A stretch of 64,000 nt of DNA, taken from Tissierella creatinini. GTDB taxonomy: Bacteria; Bacillota; Clostridia; Tissierellales; Tissierellaceae. Under the pieces are notes generated by a model, which did no database searches, was not told the origin of the DNA, and saw only the letters and a list, made by a program, of their open reading frames with translations. The stretch lies in contig SUSS01000005.1 in assembly GCA_005046945.1 (NCBI GenBank), forward strand, positions 62,001-126,000. The letters are read 5' to 3'. Positions 15,296 through 24,127 of this stretch are shown here, one piece after another (within the stretch, counting starts at the first letter, position 1; every line of letters starts with the position of its first letter). The position numbers were made by a program, and so were the translations under genes.

Positions 15296-16480
15296 TTATT
15301 CAGTTGCATAATTATCAAAGTATCCTTGAATCAATATAACGGGAGTTCCTTTGTCCCCGCTACCGCTAGTAAGATCGCAAAGACTGCCAAGTAGGTCTGT
15401 TAACCTTCTAGGAGTAGTACCTAGGGATTCGACTTCAGCCATTGTCTCTGTTTCCTTGCTGTAAATTTTCTTCTTCATAGCTTGAACAGCTTCCTCGCCT
15501 TTAAGGCCTTGAAGTTCAGTATCTGCAACATATTTCAATTTCAATTCATTAGGAAGTCCGTTTAGGCCATCTGTATGCCCCGGAGATACTACAGGATCGG
15601 CTAACTCCCAGATTTTGCCTACTGGATCCTTAAATGCCCCATCTCCATATATCATGACTTCAAGCTTAACTCCTGTCTTTTCAAAAAGGATTCTTTGGAT
15701 TTCTTCTGCATAGTAGCTACTGTCTCTTGGAAATAATTTTACTTCATTATCTGAAGCAAGGTTGGAACCAAGAAGACCGTATTCAGGGTTAAAACCACTT
15801 CCATCTATGGACTCATTTAGAATTTCATCAAGACCGTAAACTAAATTTGCACCATTGGCCTTTAAAATTCTCTTAGTTCTAAATCTATCGTGAATATTTG
15901 CTACAAGTATATCCTTAGTGTATTGAAGGATTATCCTTGGGTCATTACCTAGATATATATTAACATTTTCACCAATTAATTCTTTATACATTTGAACATA
16001 GTCTATACCTGTGAATGGGTGTGCTACTTTATCACCAAATAACTTCCTATAATCTTCTTCAGTCAAAATATCTGTATAAGGATTAATATTAAGTTCATCC
16101 ATTTTATCTATGTCCATTAGATGATTCCCAACCTCGTCAGAAGGATAGCTTAATAGTAGATGAATTTTTCTTTTACTCTTGGCTATACCCTTTAAAAGAA
16201 CTGAGAATCTATTTCTGCTTAATATTGGGAATATAACCCCAATATCCCCAGGGAACTTGGATGCAATATCCTTACCTATTGCTTCGGTAGAAGCATAATT
16301 TCCCTGAGCTCTTGCTACTAATGACTCAGTAACACCGATGACATCCTTAGTCTTAAGCGTAATATTTTCATTTTCAACTGCCTCTAAGACTGAATCAACC
16401 ACTATGTTGATTAAATCATCCCCCTCCTTTACTATAGGAGTTCTTATACCTCTAACTGTAGTTCCAATAGTTCTTCTCAT
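15296..16480 (-). CDS. Coenzyme F420-0:L-glutamate ligase (CofE)-like protein
   Basis: 394 residues from ATG 16480, which has AGGAGG 9 bases upstream; the open frame extends 14 codons further without a start signal. The N-terminus (MRRTIGTTVRGIRTPIVKEGDD) and segments such as DVIGVTESLVARAQG and FPILSRNRFSVLL resemble the CofE/FbiB fold, in which glutamate is ligated to a lactyl-phospho-type acceptor. C-terminal motifs include IYGDGAFKDPVGKIWELADP. No other F420 gene is in the window and Clostridia generally lack F420, so this is probably a paralogue with a different amide-ligase role. The substrate is unknown. Confidence 0.7.
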   Translation of the reverse strand: MRRTIGTTVRGIRTPIVKEGDDLINIVVDSVLEAVENENITLKTKDVIGVTESLVARAQGNYASTEAIGKDIASKFPGDIGVIFPILSRNRFSVLLKGIAKSKRKIHLLLSYPSDEVGNHLMDIDKMDELNINPYTDILTEEDYRKLFGDKVAHPFTGIDYVQMYKELIGENVNIYLGNDPRIILQYTKDILVANIHDRFRTKRILKANGANLVYGLDEILNESIDGSGFNPEYGLLGSNLASDNEVKLFPRDSSYYAEEIQRILFEKTGVKLEVMIYGDGAFKDPVGKIWELADPVVSPGHTDGLNGLPNELKLKYVADTELQGLKGEEAVQAMKKKIYSKETETMAEVESLGTTPRRLTDLLGSLCDLTSGSGDKGTPVILIQGYFDNYATE

Positions 16481-16559
16481 AACATTATCCTCCTGAAACA
16501 AAAATTTTACTCTAAATTTCACCTTATAATTATACCACTATTTTGAAAAATGCATAGAA

Positions 16560-17132
16560 TTATTTACAATCTATCAATTCTTTTTCAGTAATTATAAAAT
16601 CCACCGGAAAATCGAATTCTTCTGTAGGAACCATATCAATAACCTGTAAGTCAAAACCTACGGCTATCTTTGGAACATCTTTTCTTATCTTTGTTGATAG
16701 AAATCTATCATAAAACCCTCCGCCATATCCGACCCTATATCCTCTTCTGTCGAATACTGCACCTGGAACAACTACAAGATCAATATTCTGAGGGTCTACA
16801 TATCGTATATATTCTTCCTTTGGAGACAGTATATTGAAATATCCGATTTCAAGCTCATCAAAATCTTTTATAAGCGAAGGCTTCATTTCCCTAGTTTCGT
16901 GTATAGTTACAGGAACGAGTATATTTTTACCTTCTTTTATTCCTTCCTTTATAAATTCGTGAGTATCTATTTCACTTCCAAAACTTATAAAGACGAAAAT
17001 ATTTTCTGCCTTCTTATAGTATTCTGTATTCTTTAATGTATTAAATATTTTTCTGCTAAGGGAAATTTTAACTTCATTTCCTAGTGCTGATCTTTTAGAC
17101 AAAATTTCCCTTCTTAAAGTCTTTTTCTCCAA
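16560..17132 (-). CDS. 5-formyltetrahydrofolate cyclo-ligase
   Basis: 190 residues from TTG 17132. An upstream in-frame GTG overlaps the GAGGTG ribosome binding site, so the TTG is preferred. The enzyme converts 5-formyl-THF to 5,10-methenyl-THF using ATP. Signature residues: the N-terminal KKTLRREILSKRSAL basic helix, FVFISFGSEIDTHEFI, VVVPGAVFDRRGYRVGYGGGFYDRFL (the glycine-rich nucleotide loop), and the C-terminal VPTEEFDFPVDFIITE. Gene names differ between species (ygfA, yqgN, mthfs). It sits 79 bases upstream of the CofE-like gene on the same strand. Confidence 0.93.
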   Translation of the reverse strand: MEKKTLRREILSKRSALGNEVKISLSRKIFNTLKNTEYYKKAENIFVFISFGSEIDTHEFIKEGIKEGKNILVPVTIHETREMKPSLIKDFDELEIGYFNILSPKEEYIRYVDPQNIDLVVVPGAVFDRRGYRVGYGGGFYDRFLSTKIRKDVPKIAVGFDLQVIDMVPTEEFDFPVDFIITEKELIDCK

Positions 17133-17250
17133 ATAAATCACCTCAAAATGTTTATTTATCCTTTGATTTATATTATAATATAATAATGTGAGAAAGTAAA
17201 ACGACTAAAGTAAGAAGGGTAATTTTTTACATAAAATATGAGGTGAAAAT

Positions 17251-17937
17251 TTGATTAAGTTAATTGATGTATGCAAGGAGTATAATAATGGAGTAAAGGC
17301 TTTATCGAATATAAATCTAGAAATAGATAAGGGAGAATTTGTCTTTATAGTAGGCTCAAGTGGGGCAGGTAAATCCACCTTAATTAAACTTCTTCTTAAG
17401 GAAGAAGAGGTTACAGATGGAAGAATATATTTAAATGGCTTAGATATTACAAGAGTTCCAAATAGAAGGATTCCATACATAAGAAGAAATGTTGGAGTGG
17501 TATTTCAGGATTTTAGGCTTTTGCCAAACAAGACTGTATCTGAAAATATATCCTTTGCCATGGAAATACTTGGAGCCCATCCAAGGGAGATTAGAAGACG
17601 AGTTTCTATGGTGTTGAGCATGGTAGATTTAAGCAGAAAGGCTTCCTCCTATCCTGAGCAGCTATCCGGAGGAGAGCAGCAAAGGGTATCCATTGCAAGA
17701 GCCATGGTTAACAATCCACCGGTTCTAATTGCAGACGAGCCTACAGGAAATCTAGACCCGGATACTGCATGGGAAGTCATGAATTCATTAAATGATATAA
17801 ACGCAAGGGGAACCACTGTATTGATGGCAACCCATGCTAAGGACATAGTTAATACTATGAGAAAAAGGGTAATAGCTATTGACGGCGGAAGAATTTCCAG
17901 GGATGAAGAGAAGGGGGGCTATACTCTTGAAGTTTAG
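17251..17937 (+). CDS. ftsE: Cell division ABC transporter ATP-binding protein FtsE
   Basis: 228 residues, TTG start behind GAGGTG. Walker A GSSGAGKSTL, Q-loop VGVVFQDFRLLP, signature LSGGEQQR, Walker B VLIADEPTGNLD and the H-loop ATHAKD are all intact. FtsE drives FtsX in the membrane and controls wall hydrolases at the septum or lateral wall. It overlaps ftsX by 11 bases and is followed by an EnvC-type activator and a CtpB-type protease, the common Firmicute order. Divergent from the cyclo-ligase gene across an AT-rich promoter region. Confidence 0.96.
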   Translation: MIKLIDVCKEYNNGVKALSNINLEIDKGEFVFIVGSSGAGKSTLIKLLLKEEEVTDGRIYLNGLDITRVPNRRIPYIRRNVGVVFQDFRLLPNKTVSENISFAMEILGAHPREIRRRVSMVLSMVDLSRKASSYPEQLSGGEQQRVSIARAMVNNPPVLIADEPTGNLDPDTAWEVMNSLNDINARGTTVLMATHAKDIVNTMRKRVIAIDGGRISRDEEKGGYTLEV

Positions 17938-18826
17938 AATAATTAAGAACACTATAAAGCAAGGCCTTCAAGGAATATGGCGCAATAGGGGCATGGGCGT
18001 AGCCTCTATATCCAGTATTACTGCTGTTTTAATGATATTAGGGATTATATTAATATTGATATTAAGTATAAACAACTTTGTTCTTGAAACTACAGCAAAA
18101 TTTGATACTATTCAGATATTTTTGGAAGATGAAGTAACAGAAGAAACTATGGCCGGTATAGAGGAGAAGGTTAAAAACCAAGATGGAGTGATTTCAATTT
18201 TATTCCAATCCAAAAGCCAAGCCTTGGATTCCTTTAAGGATGATTTCGGCGAAGAAGCATATCTTTTGGATGGTCTAGAGGAGAAAAATCCGCTACCGGA
18301 TTCATATATAATTCAGCTAGAGGGTATAAAATATTCAGAAAATCTCGTAAATATGTTAAAAACACTTGACGGTATTGAAAAAGTTAAATATGATAAAGAT
18401 GTAATTGATAAACTTATTACTTTTGCTGATTACATAAGGCTTGGAGGAATTATAGTAATAGGAGTATTGGTATTCGTCTCAGTGTTTATTATCTCAAATA
18501 CGATAAAGCTTGCAGTAGCATCAAGAAGAAGAGAAATCAATATTATGAAATACGTGGGTGCTACCAATAACTATATAAGAGGACCATTTATTATAGAAGG
18601 AATCTTATTTGGACTTATTGGAGCAGGAATATCCATATTGGTGGTATATTATGGATATGAATATTTCTTTGGTCTTGTAAGCGACAGATTATATGCCTTG
18701 TTTTCTGTATTTTTAGTGGCACCAAAGATGATATTTAAGGACATTGCAATTATGTTCTCGGCTATAGGGATAGGAATAGGTGCCTTAGGTAGTCTTATTT
18801 CTTTAAAGCGATTCTTAAACGTTTAG
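17927..18826 (+). CDS. ftsX: Cell division permease-like protein FtsX
   Basis: 299 residues from TTG 17927, chosen because AAGGGGGG lies 7 bases upstream and the length fits the family; the frame extends to 17879 inside ftsE without a good start. There are four transmembrane helices: one near the N-terminus after KNTIKQGLQGIWRNRGM, and three in the C-terminal half. Between the first two is the extracellular domain (QIFLEDEVTEETM through VDKLITFADY) that contacts hydrolases or their activators. SRRREINIMKYVGATNNYIRGPF is the typical cytoplasmic loop. It forms the FtsEX complex with the preceding gene. Confidence 0.95.
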   Translation: MKFRIIKNTIKQGLQGIWRNRGMGVASISSITAVLMILGIILILILSINNFVLETTAKFDTIQIFLEDEVTEETMAGIEEKVKNQDGVISILFQSKSQALDSFKDDFGEEAYLLDGLEEKNPLPDSYIIQLEGIKYSENLVNMLKTLDGIEKVKYDKDVIDKLITFADYIRLGGIIVIGVLVFVSVFIISNTIKLAVASRRREINIMKYVGATNNYIRGPFIIEGILFGLIGAGISILVVYYGYEYFFGLVSDRLYALFSVFLVAPKMIFKDIAIMFSAIGIGIGALGSLISLKRFLNV

Positions 18827-18833
18827 GAGGTAT

Positions 18834-19970
18834 ATGATGAAGAAAAGGTGTACAATCTATTTATTGGTCATTCTGATATTGTCATTGACAGTAGTACAAG
18901 CCTATGGTCAGACCGTGGATGATTTAAAGAAACAACAAAAAAATGTCAAGCAACAGATTGATAAAACTAAGAATGAGATTATACAGATTCAGAATAAAAC
19001 CAAGGACGTATCCAAGGAAATTGAGGAATTAGATGTAAAGTTGGACAATGCAGCCATGGAGCTTAAAAAAGTAGAAGATACTTTAGCTGAGCTAAATGTT
19101 CAGATAGACAAGACCCTTGAAGAATTAAAAGAAGCTGAAGAAAAACTTGCAGAGCAAGAGGACATCTTTAACAAAAGATTGAGAGCTATGTACATGAACG
19201 GAAATGTAGGTTATATAGAAGTTCTTTTATCATCAGGTGATGTTATAGAATTCTTATCTAGAAAGGATATGATTCAAGAAATTGCCGAATATGATAAAGA
19301 ACTTATAGTTTTCATGAAAGAACAGAGGGATATAATTGATGCAAAGAAGACTAAGCTTGAGGCTCAGAGAGCATCTGTAGAGGTTACAAAGTCTAAGCTT
19401 GAAGCCAGAAAGAGGGATTTGGAAAGGGTTACTCGTGAGAAAGAAGCCCTTATGAGCAGACTAGTAGCTGATAGAGAGGCTTATGAGAAGGAATATGACA
19501 AACTTAATAAATATGCAAAAGACATAGAGTCAAAGATATTCAAGCTGCAAGTTGTAAATGGACCTTATTCAGGTGGGAAGATGGGATGGCCGGTACCTGG
19601 ATATAATAGAATAACATCCTATTATGGTTATAGAATACATCCAATATTTAAGGTAAAGAAGCTTCACACAGGTATAGATATCGGGGCTCCATCCGGAGCA
19701 AGTGTTACTGCGGCTGCAGATGGTACAGTGATATATGCAGCAAACCTAGGCGGATATGGTAAGGCTATGATGGTAGATCATGGTGGAGGAATAGTTACCC
19801 TTTATGCACACAACTCATCCTTTGCAGCCTCAGTGGGGAAGAAGGTTAAAAGGGGAGATACTATTGCTAAGGTAGGTAGTACAGGAAACTCTACAGGACC
19901 ACATCTTCATTTTGAAGTTAGAAGAAATGGAGCCTATGTAGACCCGGTAGCATGGTTAAAGGGAAAATAA
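18834..19970 (+). CDS. EnvC-like murein hydrolase activator / M23 peptidase, secreted
   Basis: 378 residues. A signal peptide (MMKKRCTIYLLVILILSLTV, cut near QAYGQ) is followed by long coiled coils (about residues 25-110 and 160-240, rich in KLEAQRAS-type heptads). A C-terminal LytM/M23 domain starts near residue 265. Zinc-site residues are present: HTGIDIGAPSG gives His and Asp, and GPHLHFEV gives the HxH. The domain may therefore be an active endopeptidase and not only an activator. The coiled coil is the part that docks on FtsX in known FtsEX systems, which fits its place directly after ftsX. RBS AGGAGG. Confidence 0.92.
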   Translation: MMKKRCTIYLLVILILSLTVVQAYGQTVDDLKKQQKNVKQQIDKTKNEIIQIQNKTKDVSKEIEELDVKLDNAAMELKKVEDTLAELNVQIDKTLEELKEAEEKLAEQEDIFNKRLRAMYMNGNVGYIEVLLSSGDVIEFLSRKDMIQEIAEYDKELIVFMKEQRDIIDAKKTKLEAQRASVEVTKSKLEARKRDLERVTREKEALMSRLVADREAYEKEYDKLNKYAKDIESKIFKLQVVNGPYSGGKMGWPVPGYNRITSYYGYRIHPIFKVKKLHTGIDIGAPSGASVTAAADGTVIYAANLGGYGKAMMVDHGGGIVTLYAHNSSFAASVGKKVKRGDTIAKVGSTGNSTGPHLHFEVRRNGAYVDPVAWLKGK

Positions 19971-19975
19971 ATTTG

Positions 19976-20003
19976 AAGGTCTCAACTGAGACCTTTTTAT
20001 TTT
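19976..20003 (+). terminator. Terminator after the ftsEX-envC unit
   Basis: An eight-base stem AAGGTCTC / GAGACCTT with an AACT loop and a following T-rich tail (TTTATTTTCC). Confidence 0.75.
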
Positions 20004-20034
20004 CCTTTTAATGTCTATTAATTTGATTCAATAA

Positions 20035-20043
20035 TGGTATAAT
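20035..20043 (+). promoter_or_regulatory. Extended -10 promoter for the S41 peptidase gene
   Basis: TGGTATAAT is a full extended -10 element (TGN plus TATAAT). It lies between the terminator and the start codon at 20121, with a leader of about 70 bases. Confidence 0.5.
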
Positions 20044-20120
20044 AAGTATGTTGCATTAATAATATAATAATGATTAGGTGAAAAGGCCTTTCTTTAATCC
20101 CAATAACCGAGGTGAAGTAA

Positions 20121-21341
20121 ATGTCCAAGAAAAAAACCATATTATTTATGGTTATTTTATTAGTAATAACAAATATTATTACATTTAGCTTATCGAATAT
20201 TATCTCCTTTGGATTTGATAATAAGGTGGTAGTAGCTAAGGAAGAATATAGAGCGCTTACGGAGAATTACAATGATTATTCTAAGATAAATTCCATTAAG
20301 CAATATATAAACAGCGATTATTTAAGAGAGGTAGACCAAGAAGCCCTATTAGATGGGCAGCTTAAAGGAATGGTTGATGCTCTGGAGGATCCATATTCAA
20401 TCTATATGACAAAAAATGAGTTCACCAGCTTTACTCAGGAGACTGCGGGAACCTACGGGGGAATTGGGGTAATAGTTACTCCGGGAGAAGATGATTTAAT
20501 AACAGTAGTATCGCCGATTGAGGGTACACCCGGAGAAAGAGCTGGAATTTCAACCGGAGATAAGATTATTAAGGTTGATGGGGTTGAATATTACGCTAAA
20601 ACTATGGATGAGGCAGTTAAAGTTATGAAGGGTGAACCTGGAACCAAGGTCACATTAACTATTATGAGAAAGGATAAGGCTGGTAATAATCAAGTCCTAG
20701 ATATAGAGATAGAAAGGGAACAGATTAGGCTTGTAACTGTAAAGAGCGATATAATCTCGGGGAATATAGGATATCTAAAGATTACATCCTTTGATGAGAT
20801 AACATATGAGGATTTTATGAAACATCTTACAGAGCTTCAGAAATCCAAGGTAAAAGGAATTGTATTGGACTTAAGATATAATCCGGGTGGCCTATTGAAT
20901 ATTTGTGCTGATATAGCTGATGAGCTTTTAGGAGAAGGGGATATTGTATATACCCAAACTAAGGATGGAACTAGAGAGTACCTTAAATCTGATAAAGAAA
21001 TGGTAGATTTACCTCTGGTTGTTTTGGTTAATGAAGGTAGCGCCAGTGCTTCAGAAATTTTGGCAGGAGCCATAAAAGACCATAATCGTGGGGAACTAAT
21101 AGGTACTACCACCTTTGGAAAAGGTGTTGTACAACGAATTAGGGATTTAGGCGATGGGACTGGTATAAAACTTACTGTATCAGAGTATTTTACGCCTAAT
21201 GGGGTTAATATTCATGGAATAGGGATTTCACCGGATATAGAAGTAGAATTAAATGAGGATGTAGAAAACATAGGTGTAGATTATATTGATGTAGATAATC
21301 AACTGCAAAAGGCTGTTGAAGTATTAAAATCTAAAATCTAA
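20121..21341 (+). CDS. S41-family carboxy-terminal processing peptidase (CtpB-type)
   Basis: 406 residues. An N-terminal signal anchor (residues 5-30) is followed by a PDZ domain from about 95 to 180 (GTYGGIGVIV, GTPGERAGISTGDKIIKVDG) and the tail-specific protease core. The catalytic set lies at Ser309 in EGSASASE, with Lys334 and Gln338 in GKGVVQ, the same motifs as Bacillus CtpB. Such proteases act outside the membrane; CtpB cleaves SpoIVFA in sporulation signalling, and others trim wall enzymes. Location behind ftsEX-envC and before a MinJ-like PDZ protein matches the Bacillus yvjB-yvjD neighbourhood. RBS GAGGTG. Confidence 0.94.
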   Translation: MSKKKTILFMVILLVITNIITFSLSNIISFGFDNKVVVAKEEYRALTENYNDYSKINSIKQYINSDYLREVDQEALLDGQLKGMVDALEDPYSIYMTKNEFTSFTQETAGTYGGIGVIVTPGEDDLITVVSPIEGTPGERAGISTGDKIIKVDGVEYYAKTMDEAVKVMKGEPGTKVTLTIMRKDKAGNNQVLDIEIEREQIRLVTVKSDIISGNIGYLKITSFDEITYEDFMKHLTELQKSKVKGIVLDLRYNPGGLLNICADIADELLGEGDIVYTQTKDGTREYLKSDKEMVDLPLVVLVNEGSASASEILAGAIKDHNRGELIGTTTFGKGVVQRIRDLGDGTGIKLTVSEYFTPNGVNIHGIGISPDIEVELNEDVENIGVDYIDVDNQLQKAVEVLKSKI

Positions 21342-21362
21342 TCTATTGAAGGGGATAGTAGA

Positions 21363-22427
21363 ATGTATGGCTTATATCAGATTATGTATTTTACATTAAT
21401 TGATATTCTTAATACAATCCTATCTCCTTTTTTTATTGTTCTTTTTTTCTTTATTTTCTACCAGTATATTAATGAGGCTAATATATCTCCAATCTCCAAT
21501 AAGGAAGTGTTTTCTTGGTATAAACCCTTATTAAAGGCTATTGATTCATCTCTATATGGGTTAATTGGTGGGTTTTTAACCACTATGCTCTTTATTTACT
21601 TGGAAGTCTCTGTAGTGCCCTTGGACTTTATGTATATCATAGGCTTATCTATTATCCTATCAATTATAAACACCAGATTTGTGTGTATTGCCTATAGTGG
21701 CAGCATTGTTGTTTTATCCAGCATTTTATTCAGATTTCCATTAAGGGTTACAGAGGATACAATGTTGATAGTTGCTATCCTCCATGTGGTAGAGAGTATA
21801 CTAATTATGATTAACGGCCATAGGGGAAAGGCTTCAACTTTCTTTGAAAAGGAACACAACTTAGTGGGTGGTTTTAGTATAAATAGGTATTGGCCGATTC
21901 CTTTTGTGATTTTCATAGGAGATGGGCTAATAAAACCTATTACGCTTATGGCAATTTTAGCTTATGGGGATTACACCTTTTCATATGTAAGACGAAAGAC
22001 TACAATTTCGAGCTTGATTTTGTTATTATACAGTATTTTGCTCATGGTTTTAATCAAGTTTCAAAAGAGTATTATTATTCCACCAATATTTGCCCTCCTT
22101 GGACATGAGTTTATTGTACATATAAATATCTTATTTGAGAAGAAAAGCATTCCTATATTTAGTAGTATAGAAAATGGTGTTAGGGTACTTGAAGTAAATA
22201 AGAAAGGGATTGCTAGAAAACTTGGAATAAATCCGGGAGATATAATTATAAGCATAAATGATCTTCATATCAAGGATTTTAAGGACTTATCTCAGATTGA
22301 ATCCCTTAAAATGGATGCTATGAGGGTAAAGTTTTTAAGTAGAAAAAAGGGAATTATGACTAGGACCTATAGAGGGGATAAAAAGACCCTAGGGATTTCA
22401 ATAGTCCCTAGGGCAATATTTTACTAA
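21363..22427 (+). CDS. Polytopic membrane protein with C-terminal PDZ domain (MinJ-like)
   Basis: 354 residues with about 7-8 transmembrane helices in the first 270 residues. A PDZ-like domain from about 275 follows (NGVRVLEVNKKGIARKLGINPGDIIISINDLHIKDFKDL). Bacillus MinJ (YvjD) has the same layout and also follows a CtpB gene; it links DivIVA with MinD in division-site selection. The call to a MinJ-type role is inference from architecture and gene order. RBS AAGGGG, 21 bases after the protease stop, so likely one operon. Its last 20 bases overlap the end of the convergent lipoprotein gene. Confidence 0.75.
   Translation: MYGLYQIMYFTLIDILNTILSPFFIVLFFFIFYQYINEANISPISNKEVFSWYKPLLKAIDSSLYGLIGGFLTTMLFIYLEVSVVPLDFMYIIGLSIILSIINTRFVCIAYSGSIVVLSSILFRFPLRVTEDTMLIVAILHVVESILIMINGHRGKASTFFEKEHNLVGGFSINRYWPIPFVIFIGDGLIKPITLMAILAYGDYTFSYVRRKTTISSLILLLYSILLMVLIKFQKSIIIPPIFALLGHEFIVHINILFEKKSIPIFSSIENGVRVLEVNKKGIARKLGINPGDIIISINDLHIKDFKDLSQIESLKMDAMRVKFLSRKKGIMTRTYRGDKKTLGISIVPRAIFY
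22387..22413. terminator. Bidirectional hairpin inside the overlapping gene ends
   Basis: Nine-base arms CCCTAGGGA (22387-22395) and TCCCTAGGG (22405-22413) lie within the last codons of the plus-strand PDZ gene. The left arm is beyond the end of the minus-strand gene, while the right arm covers its final codons. Followed by CAATATTTT on the plus strand and TCTTTTT on the minus strand. Confidence 0.65.
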
Positions 22428-23997
22428 GCTTAGTGATGTCTACAGAAAAAATAATTTCTGATTTATTGGCTTCAAATGGAACCATTAAATCCACATATAG
22501 AAAATTCTTTTTCTTATCCAAATAAATATTATCGCTATTTATCTTGGTTATAAAGTTCAAATCCTTGTTTTTAGTACTGTATTCATATATAGCAAAGTCG
22601 TTAACCGATTGGTTCTTCTCAACTACTAATAGTTTATCTCCTGGGATGCTGGATATGGATAGGGAATCTGCATCTACCTGGTCATATTCCTTATGATGCT
22701 TCATATCATAGATAATTAGACTATTTCTATCGTTCTCCTCGCTGTTTTTTAGATATGCTAATAAATTTTTGTTTATATATCTTGGCATAAAACCATTATC
22801 TATAAGGGTTAAAGCCTTAAAGTCCCTGGTGTGGAATATACTTTTGTTGCTGCTATTTTCTATAGGCTCCATTAAGAGGAAGTGTCTATCGTATATCCTC
22901 ATGTCTGTAATATTCTTATCTATTGTTGATACCAACTCTTCCTTAGAGCTTAATAGGTCGTAGCTATATATCTTTGATAACTTTTCATCACTTTGGAGTA
23001 TATATAATTTATCATTACTATACCATCTTGCAAGGGCAGGTATGAGATTATCCTTGAATAAGGGCTTAAATGCCTTTTTTTCATCTCTGGAAACTAAATA
23101 AATCTCTTTTGCAGTCCCATTGTCTTCAAGTACTCCTATATTCTTAGTATTTGGACTAAATTCTGCTGATACAATATCTTTATGTGTCTGATATACCTGG
23201 GTCTTTTTATTATTTTTTATATCGAAATACCATAGGCTTTCAATTTCTGCCTCTTCAGATTCTTTAAAGGTTTTTTTATAAAGAATGTATCTTTCAGCTG
23301 CATAATCCATTATATGTCCATGATCTATATATGAAGAGATAAGACCCTTTTTGGATTCTAAAACATCTCCGCTATTTGCATCTACCTGAACTGACAAATT
23401 CACTAAAGGAGTTTCTAGATTGTTGCTATCAAATATGCTGGCATAGTTCATATTCCATATTAGCTTATCCTCGTCTTTGGAAAGGCTTATATTTGGTGAG
23501 GAATTGGCCGTAAGCTTATAATCATTTACTATTTTATTAATAACTTCATTTAAACCAAATTTTACTTCAATAGGTTTGAAATTTTCGTTTATTAGATTGA
23601 ATTTAATTTCATCCATATTAATGGATTTAGCATTCTTCAAATCTAAAATTATCTGTGGAACCACTAATTGAAGATTTTCTTCATCGCTTTCATTAACTAT
23701 GTGAATATTTATGACATTTCCAATCTTAACAATTTGTTCAACTTCTACTCCTGATGATTCAAGAAGCCCAACTGAAACTATTAATGATACTTCGTTATTT
23801 TTCTTAATTACTTCAACCTTTTGTTCCAATGACTGATATCCCTTTGATAATATGACTTTATCAATTTTATATTTTAATTCTTCATCTTCTGTCGCAGTTG
23901 GGGTATCTTTATTTAAGAGGGGTAGATCTATAATTTTACAACCAGCTAAGGTCAGTGCTAGAAATATAACAAGAACTAATGATAATAAACGGTTCAT
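22408..23997 (-). CDS. Lipoprotein with beta-propeller-like repeats, unknown function
   Basis: 529 residues. The signal ends in lipobox LAGC (Cys20), so the protein should be lipid-anchored outside the membrane. The first part (about 40-210) has long beta/alpha segments with no known match. From about 235 to 525 there are repeated strands such as ILYKKTFKES, YLVSRDEKKAFKPL, KLYILQSDEKLSKIYSYDL and SLIIYDMKHHKEYDQV, which suggest a WD40/TolB-type beta-propeller. I do not recognise the family. RBS AAGGAGG 9 bases upstream of the ATG. It is transcribed divergently from uvrB. Confidence 0.7.
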   Translation of the reverse strand: MNRLLSLVLVIFLALTLAGCKIIDLPLLNKDTPTATEDEELKYKIDKVILSKGYQSLEQKVEVIKKNNEVSLIVSVGLLESSGVEVEQIVKIGNVINIHIVNESDEENLQLVVPQIILDLKNAKSINMDEIKFNLINENFKPIEVKFGLNEVINKIVNDYKLTANSSPNISLSKDEDKLIWNMNYASIFDSNNLETPLVNLSVQVDANSGDVLESKKGLISSYIDHGHIMDYAAERYILYKKTFKESEEAEIESLWYFDIKNNKKTQVYQTHKDIVSAEFSPNTKNIGVLEDNGTAKEIYLVSRDEKKAFKPLFKDNLIPALARWYSNDKLYILQSDEKLSKIYSYDLLSSKEELVSTIDKNITDMRIYDRHFLLMEPIENSSNKSIFHTRDFKALTLIDNGFMPRYINKNLLAYLKNSEENDRNSLIIYDMKHHKEYDQVDADSLSISSIPGDKLLVVEKNQSVNDFAIYEYSTKNKDLNFITKINSDNIYLDKKKNFLYVDLMVPFEANKSEIIFSVDITKLSKILP

Positions 23998-24056
23998 AAA
24001 GAGTTCGCCTCCTTAGTCCATTTTACATTAATAAAATGGTTTCATCAATAATAGTT

Positions 24057-24084
24057 TTGACAATTATTCATTATATTATATAAT
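24057..24084 (+). promoter_or_regulatory. Strong promoter of uvrBA
   Basis: A consensus TTGACA (24057-24062) and TATAAT (24079-24084) are separated by 16 bases. Predicted transcription start is near 24091, just before the LexA box. Confidence 0.85.
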
Positions 24085-24100
24085 GATGTGGAGAAGTCTT

Positions 24101-24112
24101 GAACGGATGTTC
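24101..24112 (+). promoter_or_regulatory. LexA (DinR) box in the uvrB leader
   Basis: GAACGGATGTTC fits the Firmicute SOS consensus core GAAC-N4-GTTC with perfect arms. It lies about 10-20 bases downstream of the predicted transcription start and 15 bases before the uvrB start codon, a place where bound LexA would block transcription. Confidence 0.85.
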
Positions 24113-24127
24113 AAAGGAGTGATGGAA

